A DNA stretch of 64,000 nt, from the NCBI RefSeq assembly GCF_009663145.1, contig NZ_VKHR01000023.1:1-64000 (forward strand), read 5' to 3'. Position numbers and translations under genes: made by a program. The notes under the pieces were generated by a model. The model ran no database searches. It had not been told where the DNA came from and worked only from the letters and a program-made list of their open reading frames with translations. Shown here one piece after another: positions 52,703-62,174 of this stretch. How positions within the stretch are numbered: position 1 is the first letter of the stretch; every line of letters starts with the position of its first letter. Source of the stretch: Shewanella sp. TC10. Lineage in GTDB: Bacteria; Pseudomonadota; Gammaproteobacteria; Enterobacterales; Shewanellaceae.

Positions 52703-53578
52703 TTAAGCCTTTAAGTCTTGATAAAGAGTATCAATCCACTTTTTCTCAGTGATGAAATTCCAACTCCAACTTTTCCATTGTTCTGGTAAACCTGTCGCAT
52801 GGATTTGCTCAAGCGTTCTTCCGTTAGTTAATTGCTTGTTCATCCAATTAATTGAATCGTCGAGCATATGTTTAAATTTCATTAAATCATCTTTGCTCGC
52901 GAGCTCGCCATGTCCCGGGATGACCTGAGTTTGGTTATCAATGATCATAAGCACTTTAGCGACATTATTGCGATAGCCAAGAACCGAGCCGCCGCCTTTT
53001 AAGTCAACATAAGGAAAGCGGTCTTTAAAGAATAAATCGCCCATATGCACGACATTATCCTTTTTCCAAAATACGACACTGTCCCCATCAGTATGCCCAG
53101 GACCTAAGTGCTTTAAGGTCAAAGTATCATTATTAAAATGAATTGAGACATCTTCTGAGTAGGTGACTACAGGTAATGCCGCTTTGGGTGTGCCTTCTTT
53201 AGCGCTAAGACGTTTTAATACATTGTGATGGGCAAAAATTATGCCTTGTTCACCGAAGTGAGCATTACCACCAGTATGATCACCATGATAATGGGTATTG
53301 ATGACGTACTTAGGATTACCCGGTTGAATTTTATTTAATGAAGCACTTATTTTATCTGCTAAAGGGGCAAATTGGTCATCAATGATTAATATGCCATCAC
53401 TGCCAGCTGAGACGCCGATATTGCCACCAGAGCCGGTGAACATGTATGTGGAATCAGTGAGTTTTTGCGAAGTGATTTGTACATCTTTAAAACGGTCATC
53501 ATCTGCAAGTGCAGCGGTGCTATAAAAGGATAGTTGTATCAATGAAAGGGTCAATAAACTGAGACGTTTCAGCGTCAT
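52703..53578 (-). CDS. Periplasmic MBL-fold metallohydrolase
   Basis: 291 residues with a signal peptide (cleavage near ALADDD). Metallo-beta-lactamase superfamily motifs are complete: THYHGDHTGG, LGPGHTDGDS, VHMGDLFF and VIPGHGE. Two zinc ions are therefore expected. The overall sequence does not match the true class B beta-lactamases that I know; it is closer to periplasmic hydrolases of unknown substrate. AGGAG lies 6 bases before the ATG. It follows the RND operon on the same strand, but a 109-bp gap with a long inverted repeat separates them. Confidence 0.85.
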   Translation of the reverse strand: MTLKRLSLLTLSLIQLSFYSTAALADDDRFKDVQITSQKLTDSTYMFTGSGGNIGVSAGSDGILIIDDQFAPLADKISASLNKIQPGNPKYVINTHYHGDHTGGNAHFGEQGIIFAHHNVLKRLSAKEGTPKAALPVVTYSEDVSIHFNNDTLTLKHLGPGHTDGDSVVFWKKDNVVHMGDLFFKDRFPYVDLKGGGSVLGYRNNVAKVLMIIDNQTQVIPGHGELASKDDLMKFKHMLDDSINWMNKQLTNGRTLEQIHATGLPEQWKSWSWNFITEKKWIDTLYQDLKA

Positions 53579-53600
53579 TACAAGCTCCTGTGTTATTTGA

Positions 53601-53666
53601 CCATCTTGCCAGTAAAGCGACTAAATTAGTAAAGCTACTTAATCAGTAGAGCTTCTGGCAAGATGG
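53601..53666. repeat. Long inverted repeat between RND operon and MBL gene
   Basis: CCATCTTGCCAG (53601-53612) and CTGGCAAGATGG (53655-53666) are perfect complements, with a weaker inner pair (AAGCTACT / AGTAGAGCTT) inside the 42-base spacer. There is no T run, so it may be an mRNA-stabilising or REP-like structure rather than a terminator. Confidence 0.72.
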
Positions 53667-53687
53667 TTAAGCATTGGTATTACTCCA

Positions 53688-56600
53688 TTACAATGTCCAA
53701 GGTAGCAGTTTTTTTGCTCTTTTGTCAGCTAAACCTAATTTAACTGAAGATTGATAACGGATACGGTACAAGGCCTGATAGCACAAGGGCACCAAATATA
53801 AACTTGTGATAGTGGAGAAGCTTAATCCACCAATAATCGCAATCGCCATTGGTGAGTAAGGTGGTCCACCACCGCCTATTTGAGTGTCTCCCATTGCTAA
53901 TGGCACAAGACCTAATACTGTGGTTGCCACTGTCATCAATACCGGACGTAATCGTGTAATACAAATTGATTTTATGGTTGTCGAAAGATCGGTAAGTTTA
54001 GGTGTCATCTGGTTTATTTGGTCAACCAGAACAATCCCATTGTTTACTACGATCCCCATCAGGATAAGGATCCCTATCATTGCCATAACTGACATCGCTG
54101 TACCTGATATCCATAAGGCCCAGAATACACCAGTAATTGAAAACAAGATTGAGCTGATAATCGCAGTAGGTAATAACAGTGATTCGAACAAGGCTGCCAT
54201 AACGATATAAATCATCGCCAGCGCTAAAATCATGTTTACTGCCATAATCGATTGGTCTTCATCTTGGCGTTGGAAGCCACCACGCAGACTATAGTCATAC
54301 CCGTATGGGAAGTTAACATTCTGCATGACTTTTTCTATTTGTTCTTGAGCCTCTTCAGTGGTGATATCGTTGACATTGGCGCCAATGGATAACGCAGTTT
54401 GGCGATTGTAATGTCTGATGGTGTCAAAACGCGGCTGGATTTTAATCTCAGCTAAGTTATCTAAGCTGTATACTCGTTCACCTTTACGAATGATAGGTAA
54501 TTGCTTTAGTTGCTCTAAAGAGCGTTGCCAGCTTTTATCGTAAGCCAATTCAATACGTAACTCGCCGTTAGGATCGTGCCTGAATGAGCGAAGTGGTGAG
54601 CCGCGAAGTGCCATCGAAATATGCGATGCAACCTCATTAAGTTTTAAGTCTAAACGCGCAGCCATTTCTCGATTTATAGTCACAATGACTTCTTGCTGGG
54701 CAGCATTAACTTCAGAGCGGACATCTTCAAGCCCTTCAATAGCGCTTAATAACGGCACGACTTGTTCACTTAAGGTAATTAACTCAGACGTTGAACGACC
54801 AGTTAAGGTTATCCTTAGCCCAGAGTTTTCATTGCCCCAACCAAATTGCGGAGTTGCTGCCGCGTATTTAGGAAAACCATCTCGGATAGTTTGTTTAAGC
54901 TCAGACATCGGTGTTTCAATGTCTTTTTGCAAAAGAATCGTCGTCTGAATACTGTCGGCTGAATAATAGCTATAAACCGAATCAATCATAAATGCTTCTT
55001 TATTGCTATAAAGATAGTCTTCCATTTGATTAATCATGGCTTCAGTGACTTTAAGGTTATGGCGACCTTCTAATTGATAGTTAATATAGAGGCGGTCGTT
55101 TCCTTCACCATCAGATTGGTCTTGCTTTACCAAGCTCAGGGGAAGGGCAGTAGAAACAAGGATTAATACCGCAAGTACTCCTGATATTTTTGAGTGGGCT
55201 AAAACCCAGCTTAAGCTACGCTGATAATAGTGTTGCAGCTTAGACTCTTTTTCTTCGGTATCAATTTCAAAATGCAACTTGGTGAGCAGTAACGGAATTA
55301 ATGTTTTTGCCACTAATAAAGATGCTGCCAGAGAAATACAAATTGAGATTGCTACATGCTCAAGGAAAATGGTCAGCTCAACCTTTACCCCCACAATGTT
55401 TGGCAAAAATACAATCGCTGTGGTTAATGTACCAGCCAGTACCGCCAAGGCGACTTTCTCGACACCTGTTAATACCGCGGATTCATTGGCCTTTTGGCAC
55501 TGAGGCTTAGTATCTTCTTGGCCAGTTAAACCATTGCGTTGTTTCTCCTGCAATACGCTTTCGGTAACCACAACCGCATTATCAATCAGCATACCCACAG
55601 CTAATAACAGTCCCATCATTGATAAAATATTTAAGCTGTAGCCCAGTAAATACATACCAGCGAGGGTCATACAAATTGATATAGGTACCGATGAAACCAC
55701 CACTAGTGTCATTTTCAGGTTTCGTAAAAATAGATACAGAACTCCAAATGATAAGAAGGCACCGATTAATCCTGAAATCAGCAAATCTTGTAATGATGAT
55801 TTAACCCCATAGGCTTGGTCTTCCATGACAAAGAGTTTGATGCCTTGGAATTGTTGGTCTTGTTTAGTTTGTTCAATGACATTAAGAACACGCTCTGACA
55901 CATGTACGAGGTTTGCACCAGATTCTTTAAATACATCTAAACCGACGGCATACTTTTGATCCAAATGACGACCTTCAAAAGGTTCTGGCAAAGTGAACTT
56001 AACAGATGCGATATCTCCCACAGTGGTTGTGGTATTGAGTTTCACAGCTTTGATATCTTCAAGAGATAAAAACTCACCTTTAGGCGATACCTGAAATACC
56101 TGATTGTTATTACGCACTGTGCCAGCACTAATGACAAAGTTTTCTAATTGCAGACGTTGTCTCAGCTCTGATGGGTTAATTCCTGAAGCTGCAAGCTTGT
56201 CTGCATCAAGTCGGATCTCTATTTGTTTTTGGTCAACACCATAGAGAGTCACTTTGGAAACACCTTCAATACGTTCGAGGGGTTTACGAAGCTGTTTATC
56301 GAGCAAGTCAAATGCGTTAGATAACTCTCGTTCACTTGAGATCCGTATAGTGAGCACTGGCATGTCTGCAGTTGAGAACTGCTGAATAAATACCCGCTCA
56401 ACATCTTTAGGAAGTAAGTGCCTTACTGTATCAATTTTTTCCCTAGCCTCTAAGCTTTTGGTGGCGACATCTTCTCCCCATTTCATGTTCAGTTGAATAT
56501 TCGCGCCATCTTGTGAAGAGTTTGAGCGTACCTCTTCGATGCCGCTCATTGTTGCCAATGACTCTTCTAACACACGAGTAATATCTCGCTCGACTTCAGC

Positions 56601-56819
56601 AGGAGTTGAGCCTTTGTACGGCACATTAACCTGAATTTGTGGAATGTCGATCCCAGGAAACATTTCTAGAGGTAACAATCGGCTTGAAGCCATGCCAAAC
56701 AATAAAATGGCGAGGAAGAACATGCTCGTTGTGACAGGTCTTTTTATTGCCAATCTGGTAATACTAAAACCTGGCTGCTCATTTTTCATGTTTTGTGTAT
56801 TGGGGTTTTCTTTACTCAT
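53688..56819 (-). CDS. RND efflux permease (second of the operon)
   Basis: 1043 residues, twelve membrane helices in the usual 1+5+1+5 order with two large periplasmic loops. Recognisable segments: FSITRLAIKRPVTTSMFFL, MFPGIDIPQIQVNVPYKGSTPAEVE, GMLIDNAVVVTESVL (the Asp of the proton relay followed by Asn rather than a second Asp) and RLRPVLMTVATTVLGLVPLA. It starts within the upstream permease gene (overlap of four bases, ATGA), with GGAGG just before the ATG. With the other permease it may form a mixed trimer as in MdtBC, which is inference. Confidence 0.92.
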   Translation of the reverse strand: MSKENPNTQNMKNEQPGFSITRLAIKRPVTTSMFFLAILLFGMASSRLLPLEMFPGIDIPQIQVNVPYKGSTPAEVERDITRVLEESLATMSGIEEVRSNSSQDGANIQLNMKWGEDVATKSLEAREKIDTVRHLLPKDVERVFIQQFSTADMPVLTIRISSERELSNAFDLLDKQLRKPLERIEGVSKVTLYGVDQKQIEIRLDADKLAASGINPSELRQRLQLENFVISAGTVRNNNQVFQVSPKGEFLSLEDIKAVKLNTTTTVGDIASVKFTLPEPFEGRHLDQKYAVGLDVFKESGANLVHVSERVLNVIEQTKQDQQFQGIKLFVMEDQAYGVKSSLQDLLISGLIGAFLSFGVLYLFLRNLKMTLVVVSSVPISICMTLAGMYLLGYSLNILSMMGLLLAVGMLIDNAVVVTESVLQEKQRNGLTGQEDTKPQCQKANESAVLTGVEKVALAVLAGTLTTAIVFLPNIVGVKVELTIFLEHVAISICISLAASLLVAKTLIPLLLTKLHFEIDTEEKESKLQHYYQRSLSWVLAHSKISGVLAVLILVSTALPLSLVKQDQSDGEGNDRLYINYQLEGRHNLKVTEAMINQMEDYLYSNKEAFMIDSVYSYYSADSIQTTILLQKDIETPMSELKQTIRDGFPKYAAATPQFGWGNENSGLRITLTGRSTSELITLSEQVVPLLSAIEGLEDVRSEVNAAQQEVIVTINREMAARLDLKLNEVASHISMALRGSPLRSFRHDPNGELRIELAYDKSWQRSLEQLKQLPIIRKGERVYSLDNLAEIKIQPRFDTIRHYNRQTALSIGANVNDITTEEAQEQIEKVMQNVNFPYGYDYSLRGGFQRQDEDQSIMAVNMILALAMIYIVMAALFESLLLPTAIISSILFSITGVFWALWISGTAMSVMAMIGILILMGIVVNNGIVLVDQINQMTPKLTDLSTTIKSICITRLRPVLMTVATTVLGLVPLAMGDTQIGGGGPPYSPMAIAIIGGLSFSTITSLYLVPLCYQALYRIRYQSSVKLGLADKRAKKLLPWTL

Positions 56820-59800
56820 GACTGTCCCTCCATTGAAGGTTCAGTTGATACTTTTGACGCTGTTTGCTCTGCATCAGTTTGTTGATAATTTTTCTTATCG
56901 AATATGCCGTACAGGGCAGGGATCACCAACAGCGTCAGCATGGTTGACATACTTAGGCCAAATATAACGGTAATTGCCATTGGCGCACGGATTTCACTAC
57001 CATCACCGACACCAATTGCCATTGGTAATAAGCCAAGTGTAGTTGTCATGGTTGTCATCATAATTGGGCGAAGCCTAGATTTAGCAGCAGTGCTAATTGC
57101 TTGGTCTTTTTCTATGCCTTCTTTACGCAATTGGTTAATTCTGTCGACTAATACAATGGCGTTGTTCACCACAATACCTGCCAACATAATCAAGCCTATA
57201 AAGACGACGACGCTGATATGTGTGCCAGTAATAAATAAACCAATAACACTTCCGCCAACAGCCATAGGTACAGCGAATAAAATGAGTAAAGGGTGCAATA
57301 ACGACTCAAACTGACTCGCCATGACCAGATAAACCAAGAACACAGCAAGCACTAATGCAATTTTAAGCGACTCAAAAGAATGTTCCATTTCTTCATTTTG
57401 ACCGCCAAAACGAGCCTGAATAGAAGAAGGGAATTGCTGTTGGTTTAAGATTAGCTGTGCTTCTTTAACTGCTTCACTTAAATCACCATAACTTAAATTA
57501 GCCGATACAATTGCCACACGCTGCTGACTCACTCGGTTAATTGCAGAAGGGCCAACTTGTAATGAAACATCGGCTACCGCACTCAATGGAATGGCATGTT
57601 GGCTATTAGGGTTGATGATTAATGCATTCACATCTTCGATATTGTTTCGCTCTGCTAATTCACTACGAACGAGAATATCGACTTTACGATCGCGAACGGT
57701 ATATTGGCTGGCAATGGTACCGCCAACACGGTGCGCAATGCGGCTTGCGACAGTAGGCGCATCTAAATCAAGCGCGGCTAGACGAGCATGGTCAAACCGA
57801 ATACTGATTTCAGGTTGGCCGTCACGAAGCGATGTATTGATATCGCTAAATCGAGTTGATTGCGATAATGCTGAAACCAGTTGGTCACCGCTTTGTTTTA
57901 ATTGTGCTAAGTCGTAGCCTGATAGTTCAATTTCTAACGGAGTTTTGAAACTGAACAATTCAGGATGCTCAATTTTCGCATCGAGTGCCGGTATACGCCT
58001 TGCTGTTTCTCGTAACGTTGCAGCAACAGTATCGAAAGCTTGGGTGTTTGCTAGTACAACTTGTAAACGTCCCCAATTTTCTCCGCCACGTGCGGTATCA
58101 GAGGTCATTAGTCCGCCGCTACCTGCTTGGCTGAAAGTGTGTTTAACATCTTCACTATCACTGATTGAGTAAGCTAGCTCTTCAAGTACGGAATCCGTTT
58201 TTTGAACCGCTGTTCCAGGTGGTAATAATATCTCAACGTAAAACTCACCTTGGTTCATTGGTGGAATTAATTCGACGCCTAATCTTGGGAATAGGCTGCC
58301 AGCACCAACTGTCAATATAATAGCGATAATCACGGTGACAACTTTATGTGCCATGGCATGCTTTAATACACGGTGATAAATTCTTTCAATAAAGCGATAG
58401 AATAAATGAAAACCTGCACTGAGAGGGCGCATAACCAGGCTAAATAACCATGAGAAAAATCGAGTTAAAATAATCACTAAATTTAGCATCGCATTTGGCA
58501 AGTAACTCAGCACTAATTTAAACGGGAAACCGAGTATCAATGCTAAGTAGTGACCAACTTTGCCTTTGGTGGTTGTAGGTTTAGCTTTAGGTTCTGTAAC
58601 CGTCTCTTCTGGTAATTGAGTAAATCCTTGGCGCGAAGCCAGCATTGGAATCGCAGTTAAGGCGACAAAAAGTGACGCTAACAGAGCAAAAGTAACAGTG
58701 AGAGCTTGGTCTGAGAACAAAGCGCCAGCGATACCATCAACGAACACTAACGGTACAAATACTGCTAATGTAGTCAGGGTTGAGGCGAAAATTGCCCCAG
58801 CTACTTCTTTACTGCCTTTTACTGCAGCCTCTAATCTTGCTAATCCTTGAGCTTTATATCGGTCAATATTTTCCAGTACTACAATTGCATTATCGACTAA
58901 TAGGCCGATAGCTAATGCAATTCCCCCTAGTGACATGATGTTTAAACTGATATCTGCAAAGTACATCATGTTAAAGGTTGCAATAACCGAAAATGGGATT
59001 GAGATTGAAATTATTAGCGTGGCGATAATGTCGCGTAAAAATAGATAAATCACTAGCATAGCCAATAAGCTGCCGAATAATGCGGCAGAGGTCACTTCGC
59101 TGACAGCGCTTTGAATAAATTCTGATTGGTCGTAAATGACTTTTAATTGATTCTCTTCAGACTCTGCATTGAGGTTATCAAGTTCAGCCTTAATCTTTTG
59201 AGCCACAGAAACAGTATTGGCATCACCTTCCTTATAAATAGCCAGTTCTATCGACTCGACATCGCCAATACGGGTGACATCACTGCGCTCTTTATATCCG
59301 TCCACAATGTCGGCTACTTCACGCAAGCGAATTAAGGTTTGGTCATTTCGATATACAATCACGTCACGCAATTCTTCAAGCGAGTTAAACTGATTTAAGG
59401 TTCTGACTAAGTATTCTTTGTCTCCTTGAATCACTTTACCGGCCGATAAATTGATATTTTCTTCGTTAATACGACGCTTTATATCATCAGCATTGAGGTT
59501 TAACTGCTGAAGCTTTTGTTGGTTTAATAGAATATGAACTTCTTGCTCTAAACCACCAGATAATCTCACCGCAGCAACACCAGATAATGCTTCAAGTCGT
59601 CTTTTTAGTTCTTCATCGGCAAAAGTTCTCATGCCTTTTAATTCAGACTCGCTTGCATCAGGTACGGATAATGCTAAGCGCATGATTGGGTCTAAATTTG
59701 GATTAAAGCGCAGTAAAAGTGGCTTATTAATATCTAATGGCAATTCAATAGTGTCGATTTTTTCACGTACTTCTAGGCTCGCCATATCCATATTGGTGCC

Positions 59801-60091
59801 CCATTCAAACTCGAGCACGACATCTGACATGCCTGAGCGCGAAATAGAGCTGATTTTGCGTAATCCTTTTACAACACCAACGGCTTCTTCAATTGGTTTG
59901 GAAATAAGTTGTTCGACTTCAACTGGAGCTGCACCATCATAAGCTGTACGAACCGTGACACTCGGATAACTTAAATCTGGCAGTAATTTAACCGCTAAAC
60001 GAGTGAAGCCAACCATGCCGAAAAGCATAATGGCAAGCATAAACATCCACACGGTGACGGGACGTTTAACCGAGGTATTAATTAATGACAT
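56816..60091 (-). CDS. RND efflux permease (first of the operon)
   Basis: 1091 residues, again RND-type (SVKRPVTVWMFMLAIMLFG, LPDLSYPSVTVRTAYDGAAPVEVE, GLLVDNAIVVLENID, SRLRPIMMTTMTTTLGLLPMA). It is about 50 residues longer than its partner because of an insert after the sixth helix (around 490-570) that carries a Lys/Thr-rich linker and extra hydrophobic stretches. AAGGA precedes the ATG by 7 bases. Lies 10 bp after the adaptor gene and overlaps the second permease by four bases. The substrate cannot be deduced. Confidence 0.92.
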   Translation of the reverse strand: MSLINTSVKRPVTVWMFMLAIMLFGMVGFTRLAVKLLPDLSYPSVTVRTAYDGAAPVEVEQLISKPIEEAVGVVKGLRKISSISRSGMSDVVLEFEWGTNMDMASLEVREKIDTIELPLDINKPLLLRFNPNLDPIMRLALSVPDASESELKGMRTFADEELKRRLEALSGVAAVRLSGGLEQEVHILLNQQKLQQLNLNADDIKRRINEENINLSAGKVIQGDKEYLVRTLNQFNSLEELRDVIVYRNDQTLIRLREVADIVDGYKERSDVTRIGDVESIELAIYKEGDANTVSVAQKIKAELDNLNAESEENQLKVIYDQSEFIQSAVSEVTSAALFGSLLAMLVIYLFLRDIIATLIISISIPFSVIATFNMMYFADISLNIMSLGGIALAIGLLVDNAIVVLENIDRYKAQGLARLEAAVKGSKEVAGAIFASTLTTLAVFVPLVFVDGIAGALFSDQALTVTFALLASLFVALTAIPMLASRQGFTQLPEETVTEPKAKPTTTKGKVGHYLALILGFPFKLVLSYLPNAMLNLVIILTRFFSWLFSLVMRPLSAGFHLFYRFIERIYHRVLKHAMAHKVVTVIIAIILTVGAGSLFPRLGVELIPPMNQGEFYVEILLPPGTAVQKTDSVLEELAYSISDSEDVKHTFSQAGSGGLMTSDTARGGENWGRLQVVLANTQAFDTVAATLRETARRIPALDAKIEHPELFSFKTPLEIELSGYDLAQLKQSGDQLVSALSQSTRFSDINTSLRDGQPEISIRFDHARLAALDLDAPTVASRIAHRVGGTIASQYTVRDRKVDILVRSELAERNNIEDVNALIINPNSQHAIPLSAVADVSLQVGPSAINRVSQQRVAIVSANLSYGDLSEAVKEAQLILNQQQFPSSIQARFGGQNEEMEHSFESLKIALVLAVFLVYLVMASQFESLLHPLLILFAVPMAVGGSVIGLFITGTHISVVVFIGLIMLAGIVVNNAIVLVDRINQLRKEGIEKDQAISTAAKSRLRPIMMTTMTTTLGLLPMAIGVGDGSEIRAPMAITVIFGLSMSTMLTLLVIPALYGIFDKKNYQQTDAEQTASKVSTEPSMEGQS

Positions 60092-60101
60092 ACTTTTATC
60101 C

Positions 60102-61211
60102 TTACTTAGCGTTTAGGCTGTTTTTTGCATAAGAAAGGGGCGTAATTATTTCAACTAACGATTGATCTTTAAGGTTTTGCTGACCACGAACAACGATCTG
60201 CTCACCGTGTTCAACACCTGAAATAACCTCGACTTTATCTTTTTCACGATAGCCTAGTTTTACTTCACGGCGAGTGGCGGTATTGTCTTCAATTACATAC
60301 AAGGCTTGAGTATCATCTTGATTAATCACGGCATTGAAAGGCACTGTTACTACATCTTCATGGGTATCGTATTTAAGTTCTACACGAGTGAACATGCCAG
60401 CTTTTAGATTTGCTTTACTATTATCAATAGCGATAGTGACTTTAAATGTGCCGCTTTGGGCATCAACGATTGGACTGATACGCAATACGTTTGCGATGAT
60501 TTCATTAGATTGAGAGTTGTCAGCACTGTTAGCGTATTGATTACTTATTTTAGCTTGTTGACCTAAGCGAAGGCTGGTTAATTGCTGCTCAGGAAGGTGA
60601 ACAATGCCATGCAGTTCATCTTGATTAACAATATAAAATAACTCTTCGAACTCTTTCGCCATATTGCCTTTTTTGACATGTCTCATTGCGACAATGCCGT
60701 CGATAGGTGACACAATTTGGCTTTCGATCACATGTAACTCTGCTAGGTCACGTTGAGCGATAGCCGCTTGTAAGTTGAACTCTAATTTGGCCATGACATC
60801 TTGGCTGATGAATTCTTTATTCTTCATCTGCTTTAAGCGGTTCAATTCTTGCTCGATTATTTGAACTTCAGCTTGTGAGCGTTTGTAATCATAATGCTGG
60901 CGTTTGGCATCAATGGTGGCTAAGGCTTGACCTTTAGTCACTCGGTCACCTTCTTCAACGTTAATCTCTTCAATTAGACCTGCTATTCGAGTTACCACAT
61001 GAGCTTCTTCAGGTGCTTCTAGCGTCGCGGTCGTACTATAGAAAGAAGAAACATTACCTTGTGTTACTTGTGATACTTCAACCGGTACGGCATACTTTTC
61101 TTCTTCTTTTGATTCTTCTTGCTCACCCGTACATCCACTTAAACCTGTAGTAAGTGCTGCAATACAAAATAGTGAGATTGTCATTTTTTTCATGCTGATT
61201 AACCTATCCAT
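60102..61211 (-). CDS. RND efflux periplasmic adaptor (membrane-fusion) lipoprotein
   Basis: 369 residues from ATG 61211; an ATG at 61193 (MKKMTISLFCIAALTTGLSGC) gives a more typical lipoprotein signal peptide and may be the true start. The lipobox is LSGC, followed by an acidic Glu-rich stretch. Then come the split lipoyl domain (VVTRIAGLIEEINVEEGDRV and SQIVSPIDGIVAMRHVKKG), a coiled hairpin (about 110-165) and beta-barrel parts. It links the inner-membrane pump to an outer-membrane channel, which is not encoded here. First gene of a three-gene efflux operon. Confidence 0.9.
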   Translation of the reverse strand: MDRLISMKKMTISLFCIAALTTGLSGCTGEQEESKEEEKYAVPVEVSQVTQGNVSSFYSTTATLEAPEEAHVVTRIAGLIEEINVEEGDRVTKGQALATIDAKRQHYDYKRSQAEVQIIEQELNRLKQMKNKEFISQDVMAKLEFNLQAAIAQRDLAELHVIESQIVSPIDGIVAMRHVKKGNMAKEFEELFYIVNQDELHGIVHLPEQQLTSLRLGQQAKISNQYANSADNSQSNEIIANVLRISPIVDAQSGTFKVTIAIDNSKANLKAGMFTRVELKYDTHEDVVTVPFNAVINQDDTQALYVIEDNTATRREVKLGYREKDKVEVISGVEHGEQIVVRGQQNLKDQSLVEIITPLSYAKNSLNAK

Positions 61212-61601
61212 GGGGTACCTGCCAGTTCAATAATTTGAATTAATGACGCTTATGGAGTTAAGTGTGGAGCGTTAACTTGTAAACGTCACGTTATCAATTG
61301 TAACTAATGTTAATTTTGCTTGATTAAAGCAGTATCTATGCCATAATTTAAATTGTTTTATTTTCAGTGGTTTACTGTGTTTATGTGGGTTTTGAAGAAC
61401 AGGTTAATATTATTATGTAGTGAAAATGTTTAATTTTTAGTGGGATTGATTAAATTCACACTAACCAAAAGTAAAACGGTTTAGCTGACGTTGTTTGTCT
61501 TTTGAGGTAAGTTAACTAACTAATGGAAGTCAGCCAGTTGTTAAGGCACGAACAGTAATTAAAGCAATAAAGTAAAGGCTGAAGATTAAAGGGAGTCTCT
61601 G
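61212..61601. other. Divergent intergenic region, RND operon / acetyltransferase
   Basis: 390 bp without a coding frame. It must hold the promoters of the efflux operon (minus) and of the acetyltransferase gene (plus). Apart from the near-palindrome at 61277 and AT-rich stretches I see nothing specific. Confidence 0.5.
61277..61297. promoter_or_regulatory. Putative operator upstream of the RND operon
   Basis: TTG-ta-AACGT-c-ACGTT-at-CAA is a 21-bp near-palindrome (core AACGTCACGTT perfect), 66-86 bp before the adaptor start. TetR-type regulators commonly use sites like this at efflux operons, but no such regulator lies in the window. The bases between it and 61601 are AT-rich with no other clear signal. 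Confidence 0.35.
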
Positions 61602-62045
61602 TTGAAAATTATCCAAGCAACTATCGAACAATTAAATTTGGTGACAGCACTGTTTGATGAATATCGCCAATTTTATGGACAAGCTGCCAACCTTGAGCAA
61701 TGTAAAAAGTTCATCAAGGAACGTTTAATAGAGAGTGATTCTGTCATTTTTATTGCGACTAATGAGGAAGGTGACGGCTTAGGTTTTATACAGCTTTATC
61801 CTACGTTTTCTTCTGTTGCAATGAAAAGAATGTGGATACTGAATGATATGTTTGTCGCAACAGCAGCAAGGCAACAAGGTGTAGCCAATAAATTATTGAA
61901 ACAAGTTGATCTTTTTGCGCAATATACTGATGCCAGTACAGTGAAATTGGCAACAGCTGTCGATAATGACGTTGCTAAAGCACTATATGAATCTCTGGGC
62001 TATAAAAAAACCACAGCTTTTGATCACTACACAAAGATATTTTAA
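61602..62045 (+). CDS. GNAT-family acetyltransferase
   Basis: 147 residues starting at TTG, supported by AGGGAG 7 bases upstream. Domain order is complete: VTALFDEYRQFYGQ, LGFIQLYPTFSSVAMKRMWILNDMFV, motif A TAARQQGVANKLLKQV and the end KALYESLGYKKTTAFDHYTKIF. The protein is a paralogue of the one at 15775, which has the same front half but a different end. Substrate unknown. Lies divergent from the RND operon; not obviously cotranscribed with the racemase-like gene 130 bp downstream. Confidence 0.87.
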   Translation: MKIIQATIEQLNLVTALFDEYRQFYGQAANLEQCKKFIKERLIESDSVIFIATNEEGDGLGFIQLYPTFSSVAMKRMWILNDMFVATAARQQGVANKLLKQVDLFAQYTDASTVKLATAVDNDVAKALYESLGYKKTTAFDHYTKIF

Positions 62046-62174
62046 TGTTTTCATTGTGGCTCATGACTTGATAGCTAAATAGAGGGTCAGATCCTTCAAG
62101 CGTGATTAACTTGATTCAATGACGAGTCTTACTATGTTCGTATATTTAAATGAACAAGTAAATCGGGCTATACA

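Noticed and set aside
52703-53578. Metallo-beta-lactamase resistance gene
   Set aside because: The zinc motifs are superfamily-wide, and the rest does not match class B enzymes known to me; the resistance claim is not supported.
53884-54210. 108-codon plus-strand frame opposite the RND permease
   Set aside because: It is the antisense shadow of a strongly conserved permease; same for other frames at 54685, 55279, 56644, 56904, 57591, 57945, 59147 and 59631.
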